Part shown: in pieces, positions 38,801 to 48,379 of the stretch
Layout: each line of letters opens with the position of its first letter
Numbering within the stretch: position 1 is the first letter of the stretch
Assembly (NCBI RefSeq): GCF_018866305.1
Contig: NZ_CP076456.1
Coordinates: 2,914,001 to 2,978,000, forward strand
Source of the DNA: Arthrobacter sunyaminii
GTDB lineage: Bacteria > Actinomycetota > Actinomycetes > Actinomycetales > Micrococcaceae
DNA length: 64,000 nucleotides
Direction: 5' to 3'
The notes under the pieces: generated by a model
Told to the model about the DNA's origin: nothing
Seen by the model: the letters and a program-made list of their open reading frames with translations, nothing else
Databases searched by the model: none
Made by a program: the position numbers and the translations under genes

Positions 38801-40699
38801 CAGCAGCGAACCGGTTTTCACCGGATCCAGCCCGGCGGGGTACTTCAGTCCCAGGTCATACAGGAACACGGTGGTGCCGTCTCCCCGGCGGATCTCGTAA
38901 GGACGTTCGTCGAGGACTTCCAGGCCTAGGTTGTGCAGGGTCGGCAGCAGCTGTGTCAGGGAGCGCGGCTCCAGAAGGTACAGCTTGAGCCGTGCGTCTT
39001 CGTCGCCGGTGACACCGGTGCGCTCCGGAACGTAGACAAACAGTTCGGGGGCGGAATCCGGCGCCGCGAGACGCGCCTCGAAGCGGGCGATGTCTTCCAG
39101 GGCGTCTTCGACTTCATAGCCCACACGGTAGTTTTCGGGGAAGGCTTCAGCCCACAGGCCGGCCAGCCTTTCGGCGTCGCTGCCGTACTTTGCCCGGACA
39201 ACTTCGCTGATCCCCTCGCTCCAGGACCGGGCGGCCTTGACCAGCCGCTGCTCCAGAGCAGCCGGATCCAGGTTCTTCATTTCGACGCCGCGCGGCAGGC
39301 GGATACGGAAAAAGAGGCGGGCCAGTGCGGACTCGGTCAACCGTGCTTCGAAGTCGATGGACTCCGCATTGAAGCTGGAGCGCAGTTCATCCTGGATGCG
39401 CAGGCGGACCGAGGTGTTGTACCGGTCCCGCGGCAGGAAGACCAGCGCGGACATGAACCTGCCGTAAACATCGGGACGGAGGAACAGCCGGGTGCGGCGG
39501 CGTTCCTGCAGCCGCAGTATGCTCTGGGCAGTCTCCAGCAGTGTTTCCACGTCAATCTGGAAGAGCTCATCCCGCGGATAGGTCTCCAGGATGGACAGCA
39601 GATCCTTTCCTGAATGCGAGTCGGCAGGAAAACCTGCACGGCGCATGACTTCGCGAACCTTGTCCCGCACGATCGGCACGTTGCGCACCGAACCGGTGTA
39701 GGCGCCCGTGGAGAAAAGCCCAATGAACCTGCGCTCACCGTTGACGTTCCCCTGCGCGTCGAATCGCTTGACACCGATGTAGTCCAGGTAAGCGGCACGG
39801 TGAACGGTGGAACGCGAATTGGCCTTGGTAATCACCAGCGCACGCTTTTCCCGTGCCTTGGCCCGGCCTGCACTGGTCAGGTGCTGAACGCGGCGGGCGC
39901 CCGAGGAGCGGCTCAGCAGCCCCAGGCCCTTATCTTCGCTGACCTGCAGCAGGTCCTCGCCGTTTTCGGTGATCAGGTCATACTCCCGGTAGCCCAGGAA
40001 GGTGAAGTTGCCGTTGTCCAGCCAGGAGAGCAGCTCGCGGGCCTGCTGAAGATCGGGAATGCTGCCTGCGTTGCCGGCAGCTTCCAGAGAGCGGGAAACT
40101 TCATGGACTTTCGCGCGCATTGCCGGCCAGTCAGTGACGGCCAGCCGCACGTCCTCGAGGACCTTCCGGAGTCCTTCAATAAGCTCGGTGCGCTGCGCTT
40201 CGTCGCTCACGCGTCCAATTTCGACGGCGATCCAGGACTCTACCCGGGTGGTCTCGTCCTGGCTGCCCAGCAGGCTGGAAAGGTTGGGCAGGGCTGCGGT
40301 GTCTCCGCTGGAAACACCGGCGGCCGAAGGAACGCGGTGCACTGACTGCAGCTCGCCGGTCTCACGGTCACGGCTGGCCAAAAAGGTTGGGTGCACCACA
40401 AGCCGGATGGCAGCATTGCGGCGCACCACTTCAGCGGTCACAGAATCCACGAGGAACGGCATGTCATCAGTAACGATCAGGATGATGCTGGAATCATCCT
40501 GATCAAACATGTCCACAGACGCCTGGCCCTCCGGCCGCACGGCGCCCAGCGCCCGGTGGCGTTGGGCTCTTTCCTGCAGTGCCGACGGCGGATATCCGTC
40601 TGCGTCTTCCCCCGCCAGATGTTCGTAGTAGTTCCCTATGAATTCGTCCAGGGAATCGTCGGTACCTGGTAGATCCGGAATACGGGATCCAGACGACAT
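35855..40699 (-). CDS. gdh: NAD-specific glutamate dehydrogenase, large (L180) type
   Basis: 1614 residues, the size expected for the about 180-kDa class seen in Streptomyces and Mycobacterium (Rv2476c). It oxidatively deaminates glutamate to 2-oxoglutarate. The N-terminal third has ACT-like regulatory segments ([20 protein letters not shown]); the catalytic dehydrogenase domain carries [20 protein letters not shown], the substrate region [13 protein letters not shown] and [17 protein letters not shown]. A long C-terminal helical region follows. The gene is unbroken. It is 21 bases upstream of pdtaS. In mycobacteria the enzyme is controlled by GarA; no GarA gene lies in this window. Confidence 0.96.
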   Translation of the reverse strand: [1614 protein letters not shown]

Positions 40700-40784
40700 G
40701 TAATACGCCTCCGTTGTAGCCTTCTTTGCGACCCGCTTCTTTGCGGATGGCCTTACCCGAGCCTATCCCGCAAGAAAGAAAAGG

Positions 40785-42152
40785 TCACTTTGCCGCGGCC
40801 GCCGCCTTCCTGGCACGCCGCCGAGTGGAGACCCGCACGTTGGCGAGCGCTGCTATCGCGTGTCGCAGCGGCGATGAGGGCGCCGTTTCCAGCAGCGCCG
40901 ATCCCGCCAGCAGCGCCGCATCAACCGTGGCGAACTCTGCCGGGAGGAAAGCCGTCACCGGGATTCCCGGACCGAAGCGTTCCCAGGCATCACGCAGCTG
41001 CCGCTCGGGGGAACGCCCCACGGAGGAAGCACGGACCTTGTTCAGCACGACCTTCGGGGCCGACCCGGGGACAGCGGATTCCAATTCGGTGAGGGCCCGG
41101 ACGAGCCGGGGCACCCCCACTGAATCCGCTGAACCGACGGCAAAGACGGTGTCAGCAAGTTCAAGGGCCCGCAGTGTGGCGCCGTTCCGCCGCGGGGCCA
41201 TGGTGTCGAAGCTCAGCTCTTCATCGGCCTCCAAGCTGAACCCGCAGTCGATGACGATCAGATCCATTGCCTTTCGTGCCTGTTCCACCACCAGGCCCAG
41301 CGCCGTGGGGCGCAGCTCGATCCAGCGGTCAGACCGGGTGATGCCCGTAAGCACCAGCAGCCGCTCCCCCTTCATCGACACGCTGAGGGTGCTGCGGAGC
41401 AGGGAATCAACATCCAGAAGTCCCTGATCCGCTAAACGGCAGGCCTGGGCCACCCCTGCGGATTCATCAAGAAGGCCAAGGTGTGCGGCAACAGAGGAAC
41501 CGTAGGTATCCGCATCAATCAGGAGCACGGTTTTGCCTGCCGCCGCGGCCTCCGCTGCCAAGTTGACGGCAAGCATGGTCCTGCCCGGTGCTCCCGCCGG
41601 ACCCCAAACTGCAATCACCGAACCGTCCACGCGGCCGCCGCCGGGCACGCTTTCCTGTCCGTCTTCCCAGTTGTTCCCTGCCGCGCGGTATCCCGGTGCC
41701 CGTTCCGCCGTCCCCGTACTGCGGCTCCCCCCGCCGTCGGCTTCCACCGCCCAGGTGTCCAAGGCTGCCGCCGGATCGGCCGGAACGGAAGAACCGCCGC
41801 CGGCTTTCATCCGGTCCACTGCATCCGCGACGAGGTCAGAGAGCATCTCGGGGGCCGAGCCCCTTGGTGCATGGACGATGTTCAGTGCGTCAAGGCGGCG
41901 CAGGGCACCCTCCTCATCTGCCAGCACCAGCAGTGCCACACCCGATGCCGCCAGCCGCTCTGCCAATGCCGCAGTGACTTCTCCGGCGTCGTCGGACACG
42001 ATGGCTGCCCGCGCTATCCCGCTCTGGCACGCTGCAATCAGTTCGGGCAGCTCGGCGCAGCGGCGCACCACGGTGACCGGCCCGTGCAGCCGCTCCAGGT
42101 CCTGCACAAGGTTCCCGACGCCGCTGCCCACCGTCACGACGGGAATATTCAT
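40785..42152 (-). CDS. cpaE: CpaE/TadZ-like pilus localisation ATPase
   Basis: 455 residues. An N-terminal receiver-like domain (about 1-115), a flexible Gly/Ser-rich linker (115-175) and a C-terminal MinD/ParA-type domain. The P-loop is deviant: GPAGAPGRT (184-192), with Arg where the Walker Lys belongs, and no signature Lys near its start; the second block LLIDADTYGS (Asp213) and LIVIDCGF are preserved. TadZ proteins are known to have atypical Walker A motifs and to position Tad pili at poles or foci. It overlaps the cpaB-like gene by 4 bases. It stands 26 kb from the remainder of the Tad genes. Confidence 0.85.
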   Translation of the reverse strand: MNIPVVTVGSGVGNLVQDLERLHGPVTVVRRCAELPELIAACQSGIARAAIVSDDAGEVTAALAERLAASGVALLVLADEEGALRRLDALNIVHAPRGSAPEMLSDLVADAVDRMKAGGGSSVPADPAAALDTWAVEADGGGSRSTGTAERAPGYRAAGNNWEDGQESVPGGGRVDGSVIAVWGPAGAPGRTMLAVNLAAEAAAAGKTVLLIDADTYGSSVAAHLGLLDESAGVAQACRLADQGLLDVDSLLRSTLSVSMKGERLLVLTGITRSDRWIELRPTALGLVVEQARKAMDLIVIDCGFSLEADEELSFDTMAPRRNGATLRALELADTVFAVGSADSVGVPRLVRALTELESAVPGSAPKVVLNKVRASSVGRSPERQLRDAWERFGPGIPVTAFLPAEFATVDAALLAGSALLETAPSSPLRHAIAALANVRVSTRRRARKAAAAAK

Positions 42153-42796
42153 GACCCGGCAGCCGGGTTGAGGACCACCGAAATCTTGGCGCCATTGGAC
42201 TGGGCGCTGAGCAGCGACGGAAGATCGTCATCCTCTACGAGAACCAGTATCTGCATGGCGCGGTTGGCTCCCAGTACGGATTCGTCAACGCTGAGCTCGG
42301 AGATTTCTGCTGCCGTCAGGATCTGCTTGGGCTCTTTGAATCCGTTTCGTTCATCCGGCATGGAAACCCACACATCGACCCGCGACCCCGCCTCGGTTCC
42401 CGCCGGCAACGGATCATCAATGCGAAGGCCCACCGGCTTCCGGTCCAGCTCATCCGCTTTGCCCAGGTCCGCCCGGGAAAGCAGTTCGCCCTTCCTCAGC
42501 AGGGACGAAGCCACCATGTTTTCAGGAATGCCGTCTGCCGCCGGCAGATAGGCCCCTGAAACCTCGCCGAGCCGAACCGGTACCACCGCGAAGTCCTCTG
42601 CGGTGACCCGTGTTCCCAGCGGGATCGCCTCCTCTACGGCGAACACATCGGTGGTTTCGTCCGCTGCACCGACAAGCCCAACGACTCCTGCCGTTGAGGC
42701 AAGCACCAGCAGTATTCCCAGCAGAAGCCGGGGATCCTTCCACGACGGTTTTTTCAGACGCGGCGCGGACGCCTGCATGCTTGTTGCGAGACTCAT
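42149..42796 (-). CDS. cpaB: SAF-domain protein, CpaB/RcpC-like
   Basis: 215 residues. One N-terminal TM helix (about 22-42, LLLGILLVLASTAGVVGLVG) then a SAF domain with VEEAIPLGTRVTAEDFAVVP and KGELLSRADLG. CpaB proteins assist Tad pilus assembly and in some cases bind peptidoglycan or glycans. The ATG at 42794-42796 was chosen because GGGGGAAG precedes it; an earlier in-frame ATG at 42847 has no such site. It is the first gene of a two-gene operon with cpaE and has a TTATCCACA box about 115 bases upstream. Confidence 0.85.
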   Translation of the reverse strand: MSLATSMQASAPRLKKPSWKDPRLLLGILLVLASTAGVVGLVGAADETTDVFAVEEAIPLGTRVTAEDFAVVPVRLGEVSGAYLPAADGIPENMVASSLLRKGELLSRADLGKADELDRKPVGLRIDDPLPAGTEAGSRVDVWVSMPDERNGFKEPKQILTAAEISELSVDESVLGANRAMQILVLVEDDDLPSLLSAQSNGAKISVVLNPAAGS

Positions 42797-42894
42797 TCTT
42801 CCCCCTGGTGGCACCGGAATCCGGGCTGCAGAGCTCCGGATTGGCAATCGGTGCCATTGTTAACCACAATTCCGTGGAAGAACACGGTGTTTCT

Positions 42895-42918
42895 GCGAAA
42901 AGTTCAAAGTGTGGATAA
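42895..42918 (-). promoter_or_regulatory. TTATCCACA-N9-TTTCGC composite box upstream of cpaB
   Basis: Read on the minus strand, TTATCCACA (42910-42918), nine bases, then TTTCGC (42895-42900). The same two halves at the same spacing lie upstream of comF (51576-51599), with the last base of the first half T instead of A. Confidence 0.45.
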
Positions 42919-43004
42919 CCTGCCCATCCCGGCGTTGGAGATGGGAGACTAATGGCAGCGTTCTGGAAAAGGAACACGCGCCCGAGGAATACAGAGGTAG
43001 AAAC

Positions 43005-43238
43005 GTGGATGAAAAGAGGTTCCTGACACTGGCTGATGTCGGTGAGGTGCTGAACATATCCTCGTCACAGACGTACGCCCTGGTGCGTTCCGGAGAGTTG
43101 CCGGCCATCCAGATCGGAGGACGGGGCCAGTGGCGGGTGGAATCACGGGTGCTCGAAGAGTTCATTGCCGACGCGTACCGCCGTTCGGCTTCCGGTCTTC
43201 GCGAGGAAGCGTCCCAGGGCCAGACTGCCAAGCAGTAG
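43005..43238 (+). CDS. Small winged-helix/excisionase-like DNA-binding protein
   Basis: 77 residues. The helix-turn-helix lies in FLTLADVGEVLNISSSQTYA followed by LVRSGELPAIQIGG and a wing residue group GRGQWRV, the layout of MerR/BldC/excisionase small regulators. Its tail is hydrophilic. The GTG at 43005 has AGAGG about 8 bases upstream; the frame is open to 42909 but the earlier part lacks any domain. It is divergent from the cpaB-cpaE operon, so it is a candidate regulator of that operon. Confidence 0.82.
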   Translation: MDEKRFLTLADVGEVLNISSSQTYALVRSGELPAIQIGGRGQWRVESRVLEEFIADAYRRSASGLREEASQGQTAKQ

Positions 43239-43241
43239 CCC

Positions 43242-43793
43242 TTACGAAGAGACGACGGCGACCGATTGCAGGGGCACTACGTAAACGCCCCGCACGTTTT
43301 CCTGCCTGCGCGCTTCTCCGCGGGGTATTAGCGACAGCTCAAAAAAGTCCTTGCCCACCCGGTCCACGCTGCCGTCCAAGGCTGCAGCCGGCGGCTGTCC
43401 TGCCGGATAGACCCGTACCGACGCACGGTCCCGGGACAATCCCCTGAGCGCGGATGCGAGACCCAACCGGGGCACGGGTGCCCCGGAGGTGGAGAAACGA
43501 TCCATTCCAGCGATGAACACCGTGTGAGCGAGGGCAATGACGGACGATCGTCCGCCGCCTTCCAGGACCAGCCAACCGCGGCCCACGTGGCTCAGTACTC
43601 CCTGAAAGGATCCGGGAAGCCCAAGATCCACTTTCAGCGGCCTGCCCATCTGGCTTTGCAGCCGTCCCGACAGCTCCATTCCGGCAAAGTCCGTCCGGAG
43701 CCGTTCCGAAACCTCGGATTCCTGGACAGCATCCCGGGCGGAAGCCAGTTGGGCCTCCATGTCGGCAAAAAGGGCATCCCATCGCATGTGCAC
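43242..43793 (-). CDS. Hypothetical protein with beta-rich (SH3/Sm-like) C-terminal part
   Basis: 183 residues, soluble, no signal peptide. A helical start (WDALFADMEAQLASARDAVQ) precedes a part with regular small hydrophobic strands (GSFQGVLSHVGRGWLVLEGG, SVIALAHTVFIAGM, DFFELSLIPRGEARR) that suggests a barrel. I do not recognise the family; it may be conserved in Micrococcaceae next to the HTH gene, with which it converges at a 3-base gap. An ATG 6 bases in is an alternative start. Confidence 0.72.
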   Translation of the reverse strand: MHMRWDALFADMEAQLASARDAVQESEVSERLRTDFAGMELSGRLQSQMGRPLKVDLGLPGSFQGVLSHVGRGWLVLEGGGRSSVIALAHTVFIAGMDRFSTSGAPVPRLGLASALRGLSRDRASVRVYPAGQPPAAALDGSVDRVGKDFFELSLIPRGEARRQENVRGVYVVPLQSVAVVSS

Positions 43794-43910
43794 AGGCTAA
43801 CGGCTCTCATCGATGTCACCCAGTGCAGAGCGCGACAAACATTCTCCAAATCACCCTAGACACACTGCTTCCGGACCTGTAGACAAGTCCCACCAAACGA
43901 AGTTACTGAG

Positions 43911-43960
43911 TTCAAAGCGCATCAAACAACACCAAATGACATCAAACAACATCGGATAGC
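43911..43960 (+). repeat. Five 10-bp-phased AT-rich direct repeat units
   Basis: Consecutive 10-base units: TTCAAAGCGC, ATCAAACAAC, ACCAAATGAC, ATCAAACAAC and ATCGGATAGC. The second and fourth are identical (12 matching bases CATCAAACAACA, exactly 20 bp apart). The stretch is AT-rich in GC-rich DNA, one helical turn per unit, and lies 50 bases upstream of the LysM gene. It looks like an operator array or bent DNA. Confidence 0.55.
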
Positions 43961-44009
43961 GGCTGACCTGGTCATCCAACGGGTCAGCGACGGCGGAAGG
44001 AAGGCAGCT

Positions 44010-44816
44010 GTGCGCAACCATGGAAAGGACCTGCTCACTTTTGCCGCCGTCGGGGCTGCGGCAGCAATTCTGATCTGGGCTGGACTGGCAACCCGGCCGG
44101 ACCCGGCAACTCTGTTCAGGGGTTCCGTTTCCTCCCTGCAGGACGCCGCCGGATTCGCCGCCGCCGCCTTCGGCCTCGTCGTCGCCCTGTGGTGGAGTCT
44201 GGGAATGATCCTGGCTGTGGTATCCGCAGCACTGCACAAGGCGGGGCACGCGGCAGCCGCAGCGGCCGCGGGGGCCCTGGCCCCCTCGTTTATGAAACGG
44301 CTGGCCGCAGCCGCGATCGGGCTAAACCTCGTTTCCGGGATGGGAGCAGCCGCTGCCGCTGAATCCCTCGCTCCCGCCAGCCCGCCGCAAAGCATCTCCG
44401 CACTGCAGCGGCCGGGTGATGCTGCGGTTCATCCCCAGTGGGAACCAACCGCGCAGCTGCGCGCAGGAACGGACCCTCAGCAACCGGCAGACGGTTTGAG
44501 TGCTGCAGCGGAGGCAGACCAGAGCGGCGAGCCGCCCTCTGCGCACTGGAAGCCGCGAACTGCGCCGTCCGCAGAGAACGTTTTTATCCGTCCGGGCCGG
44601 TCTGACACCCCGGAGCAGGCCGTAGTCCAGGCGGGCGATTCGCTGTGGAGCCTGGCCGCGGCCCAGCTAGGCCCTCTCGCCACTGACACCCAGATCGCTG
44701 CCCATTGGCCCCGCTGGTACGAGCTCAACCGGACGATCATCGGTGATCATCCTGACCTGATTCTTCCCGGTCAAGTTTTGGAAGTTCCGGAAGTCCCGGA
44801 AGTTCCCCGGCAGTAA
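44010..44816 (+). CDS. LysM-domain membrane/cell-wall protein
   Basis: 268 residues from a GTG. Two hydrophobic helices near the N-terminus (about 8-27 and 45-75, with an Ala-rich AGHAAAAAAAGALAP stretch) precede a disordered Pro/Ala/Glu linker and a C-terminal LysM domain, VVQAGDSLWSLAAAQLGPLA to DLILPGQVLEV. The LysM repeat binds N-acetylglucosamine-rich glycan. It could tether the membrane to peptidoglycan. Short Val-Pro-Glu repeats end the protein. It comes just before the Rv3235-family gene and likely shares its operon; the repeat array at 43911-43960 probably belongs to its control region. Confidence 0.84.
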   Translation: MRNHGKDLLTFAAVGAAAAILIWAGLATRPDPATLFRGSVSSLQDAAGFAAAAFGLVVALWWSLGMILAVVSAALHKAGHAAAAAAAGALAPSFMKRLAAAAIGLNLVSGMGAAAAAESLAPASPPQSISALQRPGDAAVHPQWEPTAQLRAGTDPQQPADGLSAAAEADQSGEPPSAHWKPRTAPSAENVFIRPGRSDTPEQAVVQAGDSLWSLAAAQLGPLATDTQIAAHWPRWYELNRTIIGDHPDLILPGQVLEVPEVPEVPRQ

Positions 44817-44901
44817 CAAGCGCGGTTGCGTGAACCACCAGTTTCGACGTACATCCAATCACTGCCGCTCCGTGGAGCAGCCTGCAGGAAAGGACAGTTC
44901 C

Positions 44902-45510
44902 ATGACCACCGTGATCACGTTTCCCGTCCAAGAAGAAGCCGGCGAACTGGCTGCCGCTTCCGGCGCGCCCCGTCCGCTCACCGTCCACCGAATTCCCGTT
45001 ACCGGCTATGCGCCGCTGGGTGCGCCTCCGGTCAAGCTGCGTCCGCGCCCCGCCGCGCAGCCTGACTGCTCCGAGGCAGTGCCGGCTCCGGAACCCTTGG
45101 AGCAGCAGCATTGGCACAGCGAACCGGTTGATGACGCACGGGTGGACGCGATCGCACGATCCGTCACCCAGGCCGCGCTGGAAGTGCTTGGCGGAACCCG
45201 TCCGCTGCAGCAAATGGTTCGCTGGCTGGATCCGGAAAGTTACGAACGGCTTCAGCTGCGGGCTAACCTCGTTCGCAGCAGGGAAGCGGCGCTTGCGGGC
45301 CGCAGGAACACCCGGGGAGGAACCCCCGCTCCCGCGCCGCTGCGCCTGCACCGCCAGGTTGTGATCCGATGCTGCCGGCTATGCCCTGTTTCGGAGGGGG
45401 TCTACGAAGCATCTGTCGTAGCGGCAGAACAAAACAGAGTCCGCGCCGCGGCTCTGCGTATAGAGCTGCGGCGCGGACTCTGGAAGATCACCGTCCTGGA
45501 GATCGCCTAA
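44902..45510 (+). CDS. Rv3235-family protein
   Basis: 202 residues from the ATG at 44902. The C-terminal half contains AIARSVTQAALEVLGGTRPL, then QMVRWLDPESYERLQLRANL and CPVSEGVYEASVVAAEQNRV, which follow the Rv3235 family of unknown function found next to secA in actinobacteria. The N-terminus is Pro-rich and disordered. An in-frame GTG at 44830 exists but has weaker support than the ATG with upstream GGAAAGGAC. It converges with secA over a 24-base gap. A long inverted repeat lies within its 3' end. Confidence 0.82.
   Translation: MTTVITFPVQEEAGELAAASGAPRPLTVHRIPVTGYAPLGAPPVKLRPRPAAQPDCSEAVPAPEPLEQQHWHSEPVDDARVDAIARSVTQAALEVLGGTRPLQQMVRWLDPESYERLQLRANLVRSREAALAGRRNTRGGTPAPAPLRLHRQVVIRCCRLCPVSEGVYEASVVAAEQNRVRAAALRIELRRGLWKITVLEIA
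45435..45482 (+). repeat. Long inverted repeat inside the 3' end of the Rv3235-family gene
   Basis: 15-bp arms (45435-45449 and 45468-45482) are perfect; one G/T pair and five more pairs (45451-45455 with 45462-45466) extend the stem to 21 pairs with a 6-base loop. It lies 28 bases before the stop and lacks a T tract. It could end transcription on either strand or stabilise the mRNA. Confidence 0.7.
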
Positions 45511-45534
45511 GCGGCCCTCCGGAGGTTTTCGGAC

Positions 45535-48288
<2,754 letters not shown>

Positions 48289-48379
48289 TGATTTGCTCCC
48301 AATCTAGTGTTGCCTAATTCTGGCGTCCCCAGTCTACGTGAGAGACGTTTGGCAAGGTGCCGGAATTCCCGCAGCGGGG

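Noticed and set aside
42910..42918. Perfect DnaA box as part of a replication origin
   Set aside because: A single box here (and one at 14520) without clustering, dnaA, dnaN or an AT-rich unwinding region does not make an origin. The position before pilus genes suggests regulation instead.
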